The notes under the pieces were generated by a model that was not told the DNA's origin, searched no databases, and worked only from the letters and a program-made list of their open reading frames with translations. A DNA stretch of 64,000 nucleotides from Actinomycetota bacterium (GTDB lineage Bacteria; Actinomycetota; Acidimicrobiia; Acidimicrobiales; JAJPHD01): NCBI GenBank assembly GCA_021325455.1, contig JAJPHD010000001.1:92306-156305 (forward strand), in the 5' to 3' direction. The translations under genes and the position numbers were made by a program. Shown piece after piece: positions 7,952 through 16,199 of this stretch (its first letter is position 1; every line of letters starts with the position of its first letter).

Positions 7952-8722
7952 ATGAGCGCAACCCCCTTGTTTAGCGGGGTCGGGGTGGCCCTGGTGACGC
8001 TGTTCGGCGAGGACGGGGAGCTGGCCGCCGGCGCCACCGCCGAGCATGCAGCCCGGTTGGCCGCCGCCGGCATGCAGGCCGTGCTGGTGGCCGGGTCCAC
8101 GGGCGAGGCGGCGACCCTGGAGCCCGAGGAGCGGATCGCCTTGCTGGACGCCGTGCGGGAGGCAGTGCCGCCGGCCGTGCCCGTGATCGCCGGCACCGGC
8201 GCCCCCTCCGCCCGCCAGGCCGCTGCCCTCACCGCGGCCGCCTGTGACCACGGGGCCGACGCCGTGCTGGTGCTCTCCCCCCCCTACGCCGACGACCCCC
8301 GGCCCTACTACGACACCGTGGCCAAGGCCGCAGGGGCCACTCCCGTCCTCGCCTACCACTTCCCCCGGATGTCCCCCCCCGGCATAGCCGTCGAGGACCT
8401 CCTCGACCTCCCCGTGGCCGGCTGCAAGGACTCCAGCGGGGACCCCAGCCGCCTGCTGCGCACCGTGCCCCGCTTCGCAGGAGCCCTGTGGACGGGCTCC
8501 CCCCTGCTGACCCTGCTGGCCGGGGTGGTCGGGGCGGCGGGCGCCCTGCTGGCCCTGGCCAACCTGGAGCCCGAGGCCTGTGTGGCCGCCTGGGGGGGCG
8601 ATGTGGCTGCCCAGCAGCTTCTCGCCGACCTGCACGAGGCAACCAGCCCCCGGTTCCCGGCCGAGCTCAAGCATCGCCTGGCCCAGCGTCACGGCACGCC
8701 GGCGACGGCCCGCCTCCTCTAG
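7952..8722 (+). CDS. Dihydrodipicolinate synthase / N-acetylneuraminate lyase superfamily protein
   Basis: A 256-residue class I aldolase-like TIM barrel, shorter than the usual 290. It keeps the Schiff-base lysine (Lys159 in GCKDSSGD), the catalytic tyrosine (Tyr135 in YHFP) and the carboxylate-binding GSTGEA loop at 48-53. The DapA-specific YNxPxRT stretch is replaced by YHFPRMS, so true dihydrodipicolinate synthase activity is doubtful. A lyase that releases or condenses pyruvate with another aldehyde is more likely. It sits 3 bp after the LLM oxidoreductase and 3 bp before lutA; lactate/pyruvate chemistry would connect these genes. The C-terminal helical part is short. Confidence 0.82.
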   Translation: MSATPLFSGVGVALVTLFGEDGELAAGATAEHAARLAAAGMQAVLVAGSTGEAATLEPEERIALLDAVREAVPPAVPVIAGTGAPSARQAAALTAAACDHGADAVLVLSPPYADDPRPYYDTVAKAAGATPVLAYHFPRMSPPGIAVEDLLDLPVAGCKDSSGDPSRLLRTVPRFAGALWTGSPLLTLLAGVVGAAGALLALANLEPEACVAAWGGDVAAQQLLADLHEATSPRFPAELKHRLAQRHGTPATARLL

Positions 8723-8725
8723 CCC

Positions 8726-9532
8726 GTGGCGACCTCCGGCCCTCCCACCTCCTCACCGACCAGCCCCGCCGTCCATCCCGACCAGGCACCGCCGGGGCCG
8801 CCGGCCAGCGTGGCCCTCTTCGCCAGCTGCATCGCCGACCTGGCCGCCCCGGGGCCGGCCCGGGCGGCGGTGGAGGTCCTGGAGGCCATGGGGTGCCGGG
8901 TCAGCTTCCCGGAGGCCCAGAGCTGCTGCGGGCAGCCGGCCCTCAACTCCGGCTTCCCCGGTGAGGGCCGCCTGCTCGCCCGCCACTGGATCGAGACCTT
9001 CGAGCCCTTCCAGGCCGTGGTGAGCCCGTCGGGGTCCTGTGTGGCCCACGTCCACCACCAGTTCCCCCGCATCCTGGAGGGGCCATGGGCGGCCCGGGCC
9101 CGGGACATGGCGGGGCGCACCTATGAGTTCAGCCAGTTCGTGGCGGCCTACGGGGAGGGCCTGCCCCTGGCCCTCGACGCCACCGTCACCGTTCACGACT
9201 CCTGCCACATGTGGCGAGCCCTGGGCGAGAGGCGAAGCGTCCGCTCGGTGCTGGGGCGTATCGAGGGGCTGCGCATCGTGGAGATGGAGGATGCCGACAC
9301 CTGCTGCGGGTTCGGGGGCACCTTCTCGGCCAAGTTCCCCTATGTTTCGGTGGCGATGGCCGACGCCAAGCTGGCCCGGGGCCAGGGGGCCGGGGCACAG
9401 TGGATGGTGTCCGCCGATCCCGGCTGCCTCATGCACCTCCAGGCCAGGGCGGCCTGGAAGGGCTCGCCCCTCCAGGCCCGCCACCTGGCCGAGGTGGTGC
9501 GTGATGCGCTCGGACCCGGGGGGGGCCGGTGA
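8726..9532 (+). CDS. lutA: L-lactate utilization protein LutA, (Fe-S)-binding
   Basis: A 268-residue protein with two CCG domains: SCIADLA and SCCGQPALNSGF in the first half, and the paired DSCHMW and CCGFGGTFSAKFP in the second. These cysteine motifs bind Fe-S clusters in LutA/YkgE and in heterodisulfide-reductase-like subunits. With LutB and LutC it forms the LUD lactate oxidation complex, which passes electrons from L-lactate to the chain. The start is GTG at 8726, three bases after the lyase stop; the N-terminus is Pro/Ser-rich for about 30 residues. Its stop overlaps the GTG of the next gene by four bases (GTGA), indicating translational coupling. Confidence 0.92.
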   Translation: MATSGPPTSSPTSPAVHPDQAPPGPPASVALFASCIADLAAPGPARAAVEVLEAMGCRVSFPEAQSCCGQPALNSGFPGEGRLLARHWIETFEPFQAVVSPSGSCVAHVHHQFPRILEGPWAARARDMAGRTYEFSQFVAAYGEGLPLALDATVTVHDSCHMWRALGERRSVRSVLGRIEGLRIVEMEDADTCCGFGGTFSAKFPYVSVAMADAKLARGQGAGAQWMVSADPGCLMHLQARAAWKGSPLQARHLAEVVRDALGPGGGR

Positions 9533-11604
9533 CGGGCAGGTCCGAGGCCCTCCAGGGCCGCAGCAAGGTGGTCCCCACCAGGCCCGACTGGGCTGCCCCC
9601 GGGCTGGACCGCCCCCCTCGGCCCCTCCCGCAGGTGACCACCGAGGCGCTCGAGCGTCCCGGCCAGCCCGCCACCACGGCCCGCCTCGACATCCTCAACC
9701 GCCAGTACGTGGGCCCGGGCTGGGCGCCTCCCTGGTCGGACCTGCGCGAGCGGGCCGCCTGCATCCGGCGGGAGACCTTGGGGGACCTGGAGGGCTACCT
9801 GGGCCAGCTCTCGGAACGGGTCGAGGCCAACGGCGGGGTGGTCCACCGGGCCGGCGGCCCGGCCGAGGCCCTTGGGGTCATAGAGGAGATCGCCACCGCC
9901 AACGGGGTGGAGCTGGTCGTCAAGTCCAAGTCCATGGCCACCGAGGAGATCCACCTCAACCACCACCTGGAGGCCATGGGCATAGACGTGGTGGAGACCG
10001 ACCTCGGCGAGTACATCCTGCAGCTGGCCGACGAGCGCCCCAGCCACATCGTGGCGCCCGCCGTCCATCGCTCCAAGGAGGACATCGCCGCCCTCTTCGA
10101 GCAGGTGGCCGGGGGACCGGTCGGGCACCGGCCCGAGGACCTGGCGGCCTTCGCCCGCCAGCGACTGCGCCAGGACTTCCACCGGGCCGACATGGGCATC
10201 AGCGGAGTGAACTTCGCTGCCGCCGACACCGGGACGCTCGCCTTGGTCACCAACGAGGGCAACGGGAGGATGGTGACATCCCAGCCCCGGATCCATGTCG
10301 CCGTCATGACGGTAGAGAAGGTGGTCCCTCGTTTCACCGACCTCGCCGTGCTGTTGCCCCTGGTGGCCTGGGCCGCCACCAGGGTCCCACTCTCGGTGTA
10401 CCAGACCCTCGTCACCGGGCCCCGCCGCCCGGGGGAGCGGGACGGCCCCGACCAGCTCCACCTCGTGATCGTCGACAACGGCCGGACCAGTCTCCTCGGC
10501 GGCCGCTACCAGGAGGTACTGGCCTGCATACGCTGCGGGGCCTGCCAGTTCTCCTGCCCCGTCTACCGGACCGTCGGAGGCCATGCCTACGCCAGCGTCT
10601 ACGGCGGCCCCATCGGTGCCGTGCTCACCCCGCTCATAGGCGACCCCGAAGCGGGGGCGGAGCTGCCCTTCTTGTCTTCGCTGTGCGGAGCGTGCGCCGA
10701 CGCCTGCCCGGTCAAGATCCCCCTTCCCGACATGCTGGTGGACCTGCGCGCCGACTACGAGGCCCGCCGGCCCGACCCCGCCCGGATCGGTTGGGCCGCC
10801 TGGGCCCGAGCCTGGGCCTGGGGACCGGGGTTCCGGGCATCCAGCCGGGTGACCCGCCGGCTGTGGTCCCTGCTGCCTCCGGGGGCCCGGGCCGCCCTGC
10901 CCGGACCGGGGCGCGGCTGGGGGGCGGGGCGCTCCATGCCACCGCTCGAGCACGCCGGGGAGCTGCGGGAATGGCTGCGGACCAGGAGGCCCGGGCAGAG
11001 GCCGGCCCAGCCCGGCCCCGGCCCGGCTCCCCCTGCTGGCCCGGAAGGCCCGACCGGCGCCGAGCAGCTCCCCCACCCTGGCCTCGACGGCGCCCCGCCA
11101 CCTGCGGGGCCCGAGGAGGCGGCCCGGCGGCTGTCCCAGGCCCTGGAGAGGGTGCGGGCCACCGGCCACATCTGCTCGTCGGCCGAGGAGGCCCGGCAGC
11201 GGGTGGCTGACCTGTGCGCCGGCCGGCCGACCGCCATCGAGGACCACCCCGACCTGGTGGGGATGGCGGAGCGGCTGCCGGTGGTGGAGGACGCCTGGGA
11301 GGCCCAGGTGGGGGTGACCGGGGTGGAGCTGGCGGTGGCCGAGACCGGCACCCTGGCCCTGGTGGCCGGGCCGGGGCGGGACCGCAGCACCTCGCTCGTC
11401 CCCCCCGAGCACGTGGCCCTGGTCCCCTTCTCCCGCCTGGTCCCCTCCGTCGCCGTGGCCGTAGAGCGCCTGGCGGCCCTGGAGCCCCGGCCATCGTGCA
11501 TCTCCTTCGTGACCGGCATCAGCCGGTCGAGCGACATAGAGCACCAGCCCGTGTACGGCGTGCACGGGCCGGGCAAGGTGGATGTGGTCCTCTACCCGGG
11601 CTGA
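9529..11604 (+). CDS. LutB-LutC fusion: iron-sulfur LUD protein joined to a second LUD domain
   Basis: A 691-residue protein. Residues 1-480 match LutB/LldF: a LUD domain with VVKSKSMATEEI and EYILQLADERPSHIV, two ferredoxin-like clusters (CIRCGACQFSCPVYR from residue 333; CGACADACPVKI from 386), and a C-terminal segment. A Pro/Gly-rich linker of about 55 residues follows. Residues from about 540 form a second LUD domain resembling LutC: GVTGVELAVAETGTLAL, then SRLVPSV and SDIEHQPVYGVHGP at the end. LutB and LutC are separate proteins in Bacillus and most other genomes. Coupled to lutA by a 4-bp overlap, it should supply the rest of the lactate oxidation complex. The last 13 bases overlap the convergent glmM. 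Confidence 0.9.
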   Translation: MTGRSEALQGRSKVVPTRPDWAAPGLDRPPRPLPQVTTEALERPGQPATTARLDILNRQYVGPGWAPPWSDLRERAACIRRETLGDLEGYLGQLSERVEANGGVVHRAGGPAEALGVIEEIATANGVELVVKSKSMATEEIHLNHHLEAMGIDVVETDLGEYILQLADERPSHIVAPAVHRSKEDIAALFEQVAGGPVGHRPEDLAAFARQRLRQDFHRADMGISGVNFAAADTGTLALVTNEGNGRMVTSQPRIHVAVMTVEKVVPRFTDLAVLLPLVAWAATRVPLSVYQTLVTGPRRPGERDGPDQLHLVIVDNGRTSLLGGRYQEVLACIRCGACQFSCPVYRTVGGHAYASVYGGPIGAVLTPLIGDPEAGAELPFLSSLCGACADACPVKIPLPDMLVDLRADYEARRPDPARIGWAAWARAWAWGPGFRASSRVTRRLWSLLPPGARAALPGPGRGWGAGRSMPPLEHAGELREWLRTRRPGQRPAQPGPGPAPPAGPEGPTGAEQLPHPGLDGAPPPAGPEEAARRLSQALERVRATGHICSSAEEARQRVADLCAGRPTAIEDHPDLVGMAERLPVVEDAWEAQVGVTGVELAVAETGTLALVAGPGRDRSTSLVPPEHVALVPFSRLVPSVAVAVERLAALEPRPSCISFVTGISRSSDIEHQPVYGVHGPGKVDVVLYPG

Positions 11605-12992
11605 GCCCAGGTGGACCCGTTCCCCAGCTCCTGGTGCACCACCTGGCACAGCCGGCTGACCACGGCGACGGCCAGGTCATGGGAGGGAGCCTCGGCCATC
11701 ACCCGCACCACGGGCTCGGTCCCGCTGGGGCGCAGCAGGACCCTCCCGGTGGCCCCCAGCTCGGCCTCGACGGCCGCCACCTCGGCCCACACCGCCTCCG
11801 CCTCGCTCAGGTGGGCCAGGCCGCTGGGCGCCACGGCCACGTTGGCCAGGTGCTGGGGCAGGCGGGTCATGGCTCCGCCCGCCAGGGTGGCCAACCTCTC
11901 ACCTCTCCTCACCATGAGGTCCAGGAGCTGCAGCCCGGTCAGTATCCCGTCCCCGGTGGTCGCCAGGCGCCTGAAGATGATGTGGCCGGACTGCTCCCCG
12001 CCCAGGGCCAGTCCCTTGGCCTCCATGGCCTCCAGCACGTGGCGGTCGCCGACGCCGGTGACCTCCACCCCGATCCCCGCCCTCTCCATGGCCAGGCGGA
12101 ACCCGAGGTTGCTCATCACCGTTACCGCCACCGCCCCCCCGTCCAGCCTCCCCCGGTCCCTCTGGTCCACGGCGAAGAGGGCGAGCAGGTGGTCCCCGTC
12201 CACCAGGGCCCCGGTGTGGTCCACGGCGAGGCAGCGGTCGGCGTCACCGTCGAAGGCCAACCCGGCGTCCGCCCCCAGGCCCACCACCGCCTCCCGCAGC
12301 TGTTGGGGATGGGTGGAGCCGCAGCCGGCATTGATGTTGGTGCCGTCCGGGGCCCCCGCTATGACGCTCACCTCGGCCCCGAGGGAGCGCAGCGCCGCAG
12401 GGGCAACGGCGGTGGCAGCGCCGTGGGCGCAGTCCACCACCACCGAGAGGCCGTCCAGGCGCCTTCCCTCGAGGGAGGCGGCCAGGTGCTCGACGTAGGC
12501 CGAGACGGCCTCCCGGTCCTCCTCGATGGAGCCCACCGCCGCTCCCTCCGGGGGGCGCCTGCCCCCGGTGAGGGAATGGGGGCCCTCGCCGAGCACCGAG
12601 GACCATTCTGCCTCGATGGCGGCCTCGGCACGGGTGCCGAGCTTGGCGCCCCCGGCCGAGAAGATCTTGATCCCGTTGTCGGGGAAGGGGTTGTGAGAGG
12701 CCGAGATCATGGCGGCCGGGACCGCTTCCCGGGCCGAGAGCCAGGCCAAACCCGGCGTGGGGATCACGCCGGCGTCGCTCACCGCCACTCCCTCCGCGGC
12801 CAGGCCGGCGGCCAGGGCGGCTTGGAGCAAGGGGCTCGAGCGGCGGGTGTCCCTGCCGGTGAGGAAGCGGGTGGCCCCGAGGACCCGGGCCACCACCCGG
12901 CCCAGGGCCAGGGCCAGCTCCGGGGTGAGCTCGGCGTTGGCGACGCCCCGCACCCCATCGGTGCCGAACCGCAGGGGGGCCGGCCCAGTCAT
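11592..12992 (-). CDS. glmM: Phosphoglucosamine mutase
   Basis: Converts glucosamine-6-phosphate to glucosamine-1-phosphate, the step after GlmS. The 466-residue length is normal. The opening LRFGTDGVRGVAN, the phosphoserine loop ISASHNPFPDNGIK (Ser99 is the catalytic phosphoserine), the metal loop DGDADR near residue 245 and the sugar loop GGEQSGH identify the family; RPSGTEPVVRVM near the end binds phosphate. It lies 10 bp downstream of rpsI, so rplM-rpsI-glmM form one transcription unit from the promoter at 13967-13995. Its 3' end overlaps lutBC by 13 bases in convergent orientation, leaving no room for a separate terminator. Confidence 0.97.
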   Translation of the reverse strand: MTGPAPLRFGTDGVRGVANAELTPELALALGRVVARVLGATRFLTGRDTRRSSPLLQAALAAGLAAEGVAVSDAGVIPTPGLAWLSAREAVPAAMISASHNPFPDNGIKIFSAGGAKLGTRAEAAIEAEWSSVLGEGPHSLTGGRRPPEGAAVGSIEEDREAVSAYVEHLAASLEGRRLDGLSVVVDCAHGAATAVAPAALRSLGAEVSVIAGAPDGTNINAGCGSTHPQQLREAVVGLGADAGLAFDGDADRCLAVDHTGALVDGDHLLALFAVDQRDRGRLDGGAVAVTVMSNLGFRLAMERAGIGVEVTGVGDRHVLEAMEAKGLALGGEQSGHIIFRRLATTGDGILTGLQLLDLMVRRGERLATLAGGAMTRLPQHLANVAVAPSGLAHLSEAEAVWAEVAAVEAELGATGRVLLRPSGTEPVVRVMAEAPSHDLAVAVVSRLCQVVHQELGNGSTWAQPG

Positions 12993-13002
12993 CGGGGAAA
13001 CG

Positions 13003-13425
13003 CTAGCGCTTCGAGTACTGGGGGGCCTTGCGGGCCTTCTTCAGCCCGTACTTCTTGCTCTCCTTCTCCCTGGCGTCCCTGGTGAGGAGGCCGGCCCGCT
13101 TGAGCGACTGGCGCAGGTCGGCGTCCAGCTCGGCCAGTCCCCGCGCTATGCCCAGGCACAGGGCGCCGGCCTGGCCGGCGATCCCCCCGCCATCGATGGT
13201 GGCCTCCACGTCGTAGGTGTCGGAGTTGCCCGATACCCGCAGGGGCTGGGTGGCGATCATCCGGTGGGTGGCCGACGGGAAGTAGGACTCGAAGGGCCGG
13301 CGGTTGACCACGATGGTCCCCGAGCCGGGACGCAGCCTCACCCGGGCCACGGCCGCCTTGCGCCGGCCGGTTACCTGGGCCAGGGGCTTGCCCCGGGGGG
13401 CGGCGGGAACGGTTGAGGCGGGCAT
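13003..13425 (-). CDS. rpsI: 30S ribosomal protein S9
   Basis: S9 of the small-subunit head, whose C-terminal tail reaches the P-site tRNA. The 140 residues include [12 protein letters not shown], then RPFESYFPS and [19 protein letters not shown], and end with the conserved basic SKR tail. The first 20 residues are a nonconserved leader ([20 protein letters not shown]). It follows rplM after a 21-bp gap and precedes glmM, a normal actinobacterial order. Confidence 0.97.
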   Translation of the reverse strand: MPASTVPAAPRGKPLAQVTGRRKAAVARVRLRPGSGTIVVNRRPFESYFPSATHRMIATQPLRVSGNSDTYDVEATIDGGGIAGQAGALCLGIARGLAELDADLRQSLKRAGLLTRDAREKESKKYGLKKARKAPQYSKR

Positions 13426-13446
13426 GTGGTGGCGACTCCTGTGCGG

Positions 13447-13902
13447 TTACGAGGCCCGGCGGGCGCCGGGCACTTCGTGAGGCTGGGGCAACTGGGCGGC
13501 GTGGGGATGGGTGGGGCCGGCGTAGACCTTGAGCTTGCGCAGGACATGGCGTCCCAGGGGGCCCTTGGGGAGCATGCCCCGGACGGCCCGGCGCACCACC
13601 TCCTCGGGATGCCTTGCCAGCAGCTCGGCGTAGCTGCGGGAGGTGAGGCTCCCCGGGTAGCCGCTGTGGCGGTAGGCGAGCTTCTTGTCGGCCTTGTCGG
13701 CCGTCATCACGACCTTGGCCGCGTTCACCACTATCACGTGGTCCCCGGTGTCGAGGTGGGGGGCGAAGATGGGCTTGTCCTTGCCGCGCAGGAGGCGCGC
13801 CACCTCCGTGGCCAGGCGGCCCAGGACCAGGCCGTCGGCATCGATGACGTGCCAGGCCCGGGCCTCAGCTGCCTCGCTGGCCTTGGGGGTGTAGGTACGC
13901 AA
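13447..13902 (-). CDS. rplM: 50S ribosomal protein L13
   Basis: L13, an early assembly protein of the large subunit. Starting at TTG 13902 the protein is 151 residues and begins (M)RTYTPKASE, then RAWHVIDADGLVLGRLATEVA, the standard L13 opening (shown here in two pieces). The frame is open further upstream, but that part is not L13-like. An AAGAGG ribosome-binding sequence lies about nine bases before the TTG, which decides the start. A promoter with a 17-bp spacer lies about 58 bases upstream. First gene of rplM-rpsI-glmM. Confidence 0.95.
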   Translation of the reverse strand: MRTYTPKASEAAEARAWHVIDADGLVLGRLATEVARLLRGKDKPIFAPHLDTGDHVIVVNAAKVVMTADKADKKLAYRHSGYPGSLTSRSYAELLARHPEEVVRRAVRGMLPKGPLGRHVLRKLKVYAGPTHPHAAQLPQPHEVPGARRAS

Positions 13903-13966
13903 GCTGATGATCCTCTTCTCGTCCTGGGAAGCGGCGCGCCACTCTGGTCGCCGCCGGCGCCTAATC

Positions 13967-13995
13967 AGCATAGGAGGAGGGGGCAGGAGGGGCAA
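13967..13995 (-). promoter_or_regulatory. Promoter of rplM-rpsI-glmM
   Basis: On the minus strand -35 TTGCCC (13990-13995) and -10 TATGCT (13967-13972) are separated by exactly 17 bp. The same TATGCT -10 hexamer occurs in the rpoB promoter. Expected start near 13960 gives a leader of about 58 bases. Confidence 0.65.
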
Positions 13996-14065
13996 CCGCG
14001 CCAGACGCAGCCCGGCTGGGCCCGCACCGGTAGTCTCCGGCCCCGTCCGAGACCGGAGGCCTCTC

Positions 14066-14800
14066 ATGCAGCGGCTGGGCATAGACATCGGGGGGAGCGG
14101 CATCAAGGGGGCCCCCGTCGACGTGACCCGGGGGACCCTGGTGGAGGAGCGTTGGCGCATCCCCACCCCCCAGCCCGCCGCTCCCGCGGCGGTGGCCGAG
14201 GCCGTGACCGAGCTGGTGGGGCATTTCGGTTGGGAGGGGCCCTTCGGCTGCACCTTCCCCGGGGCCGTCAAGGGGGGCGTGGCCCTGACCGCTGCCCACC
14301 TGGACCCCGCCTGGGTCGGCCTGGACGCCGGGGCCGTCCTCGGGAGGGCGACCGGGCTCCCGGTGAAGGTGATGAACGATGCCGACGCCGCCGGACTGGC
14401 CGAGATGTGCTTCGGGGCGGGACGGGGCCGGGCCGGCGTCGTGCTGGTGATAACCCTGGGCACCGGGATCGGCTCGGCCCTGTTCGTGGACGGGCACCTC
14501 GTCCCCAACACCGAGCTGGGCCACCTCGAGGTGGACGGTCAAGACGCCGAGACCTTTGCCGCCGACTCCGTGAGGGAGGCCGAGGGCCTGTCCTGGAAGA
14601 AGTGGGGCCGGCGCCTCGACCACTACCTCCGCCGGGTGGAGGACCTGGTATGGCCCGACCTCATCATCCTGGGCGGCGGGGTGAGCAAGAAGAGCGACCG
14701 CTTCCTCGCCCACCTGGAGACCCGGGCCGAGGTGGTCCCCGCCGGCCTGCTCAACAACGCCGGGATAGTCGGGGCCGCCATGGCCGGCGGGGTCCGCTAG
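14066..14800 (+). CDS. ppgK: Polyphosphate glucokinase (ROK family)
   Basis: Phosphorylates glucose with polyphosphate or ATP to feed glycolysis. The 244-residue protein has the phosphate loop DIGGSGIKG at residues 6-14, the sugar-binding MNDADAAGLAEM region, and GTGIGSALF in the second lobe; ELGHLEVDG and SWKKWGRRL are typical of PpgK rather than other ROK kinases. ATG 14066 was chosen because it places the phosphate loop at the N-terminus and follows GGAGG by six bases. The open frame extends further upstream without conserved sequence. It is divergent from rplM across a 163-bp region and followed 61 bp later by ilvA. Confidence 0.92.
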   Translation: MQRLGIDIGGSGIKGAPVDVTRGTLVEERWRIPTPQPAAPAAVAEAVTELVGHFGWEGPFGCTFPGAVKGGVALTAAHLDPAWVGLDAGAVLGRATGLPVKVMNDADAAGLAEMCFGAGRGRAGVVLVITLGTGIGSALFVDGHLVPNTELGHLEVDGQDAETFAADSVREAEGLSWKKWGRRLDHYLRRVEDLVWPDLIILGGGVSKKSDRFLAHLETRAEVVPAGLLNNAGIVGAAMAGGVR

Positions 14801-14849
14801 GGGGCGGGCCGGCCGGGGCCGGGACCCGGCGGCCCGCACCGGGCCGCAC

Positions 14850-14855
14850 TACCCT
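14850..14855 (+). promoter_or_regulatory. -10 box TACCCT of ilvA, probably leaderless
   Basis: TACCCT ends exactly six bases before the GTG start at 14862, as before the LLM oxidoreductase gene. A transcript starting seven bases beyond the hexamer would begin at the start codon. No ribosome-binding sequence is visible before the GTG, which agrees. Confidence 0.45.
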
Positions 14856-14861
14856 CGCCTC

Positions 14862-16073
14862 GTGGTCACCCTCGAGGAGATCCGCCAGGCCCGGGAGCAG
14901 ATCACCCCCGTCATCCGGGCCACGCCCGTCACCCGGTCGGCCTCGCTGTCCCAGGCGGCTGGGCGCCCGGTGCTCCTCAAGCAGGAGCACCTGCAGCGCA
15001 CAGGGTCCTTCAAGATCCGGGGCGCCTACAACCTCATCTCCCGCCTCCCCGCCGGCGACCGGGGCCGGGCCCCGGAGGTCGTGGCCGCCTCGGCGGGCAA
15101 CCACGCCCAGGGAGTGGCGCTGGCCGCCACCCTGTGCGGCCTGTCGTCCACCATCTTCATGCCGTGCGCGGCCTCCCTGCCCAAGGTGGAGGCCACCCGG
15201 AGCTACGGGGCTACCGTCCGCCTGGTGGGGGCGGTCGTGGACGACGCCATCGACGCCGCCCGGGAGTACGCCGAGGCGCAGCGGGCCGTCATGGTCCCCC
15301 CCTTCGACCACCCGCTCGTCATCGCCGGCCAGGGCACTATCGGCTTGGAGCTGGCCGAGCAGGCCGCCGAGGCCGAGGTGGTCGCCGTCCCCGTCGGCGG
15401 AGGGGGGCTGGTGGCCGGGGTGGCCGCCGCCCTGGCCCATGCGCAGCGCTCCCTCAAGGTGGTGGGGGTGGAGGCGGCCGGCGCCGCCGCCATGCTCCCC
15501 TCGGTCAAGGCCGGCCGGCCGGTCGTCCTGGCCGAGCTGGCCACCATGGCCGACGGCATCGCGGTGCGGTCTCCCTCCGAGCTCACCCTCCAGCACGTCC
15601 TGGCCTACGTGGACGACATCGTCACGGTCACCGAGGAGGAGATAAGCCAGGCCATCGTGCTCCTGCTGGAGCGCTCCAAGGCAGTGGTGGAGCCGGCCGG
15701 GGCGGTGGGCCTGGCCGCCATCCTGGCCGGCAGGGTGGGGGGGAGGGGGCCAGCCCTGGCCCTCCTCTCGGGAGGCAACGTGGACCCCCTGCTGCTGGGC
15801 CGCCTCATAGACCACGGGCTGTCATCAGCGGGGCGCTACCTGCTCCTGCGCATCGTGCTGGGCGACCGGCCCGGAGCCCTGGCCGCCCTCACCACGGAGG
15901 TGGCCCGGATGAACCTGAACGTGCTCTCGGTTGAGCACCACCGCTCGGGGCTATCGCTCGGCATCGACGAGGTGGAGGTCATGCTCACCCTGGAGACCAG
16001 GGACCCCGCCCACCGGGAGGAGATCGTCGACCAGCTCCGGGCCAAGGGGTTCCGGGTCGACCTGGTCCGCTGA
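14862..16073 (+). CDS. ilvA: Threonine ammonia-lyase with C-terminal ACT-like domain
   Basis: A fold-type II PLP enzyme that deaminates threonine to 2-oxobutanoate, the entry to isoleucine synthesis or threonine breakdown. The 403 residues contain the PLP lysine (Lys51 in TGSFKIRGAYN), SAGNHAQGVA, and the glycine loop VGGGGLVAGVAAA. The last 75 residues form an ACT-like domain (LRIVLGDRPGALAAL) that would bind an amino acid effector. The length matches the 400-residue 'tdcB-like with ACT' subgroup rather than the 500-residue IlvA with two ACT-like repeats, so the catabolic or anabolic role is uncertain. It starts with GTG and is followed by a strong hairpin shared with convergent truA. Confidence 0.92.
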   Translation: MVTLEEIRQAREQITPVIRATPVTRSASLSQAAGRPVLLKQEHLQRTGSFKIRGAYNLISRLPAGDRGRAPEVVAASAGNHAQGVALAATLCGLSSTIFMPCAASLPKVEATRSYGATVRLVGAVVDDAIDAAREYAEAQRAVMVPPFDHPLVIAGQGTIGLELAEQAAEAEVVAVPVGGGGLVAGVAAALAHAQRSLKVVGVEAAGAAAMLPSVKAGRPVVLAELATMADGIAVRSPSELTLQHVLAYVDDIVTVTEEEISQAIVLLLERSKAVVEPAGAVGLAAILAGRVGGRGPALALLSGGNVDPLLLGRLIDHGLSSAGRYLLLRIVLGDRPGALAALTTEVARMNLNVLSVEHHRSGLSLGIDEVEVMLTLETRDPAHREEIVDQLRAKGFRVDLVR

Positions 16074-16141
16074 CTCCTTCCATGCCCCTACCCATCCGGC
16101 TCCCAGGTGGCTCCCAGGCGCCGGCCTTAGCTTGGATGGCA

Positions 16142-16192
16142 CCCTGCAGGTGGCGCCGCCCCCCCTAGCCCCCCCCGGCGCCGCCAGCAGGG
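16142..16192. terminator. Bidirectional terminator-like hairpin between ilvA and truA
   Basis: CCCTGC at 16142-16147 pairs with GCAGGG at 16187-16192, and GGCGCCG pairs with CGGCGCC further in. The arms form about 17 pairs with one A-A mismatch and a C-rich loop. It lies 8 bp after the truA stop and 69 bp after ilvA. There is no strong T-run, as is common in GC-rich actinobacteria. Confidence 0.6.
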
Positions 16193-16199
16193 TCCAGCT

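Noticed and set aside
13903-14511. An N-terminal extension of L13 by about 200 residues
   Set aside because: The frame is open but overlaps ppgK antisense and has no L13 homology. The TTG start with AAGAGG at 13902 fits the family.
16074-16141. GGCTCCCAGG direct repeat after ilvA as an attachment site
   Set aside because: Two short copies 12 bp apart with no integrase, tRNA or insertion nearby; likely chance in GC-rich DNA.
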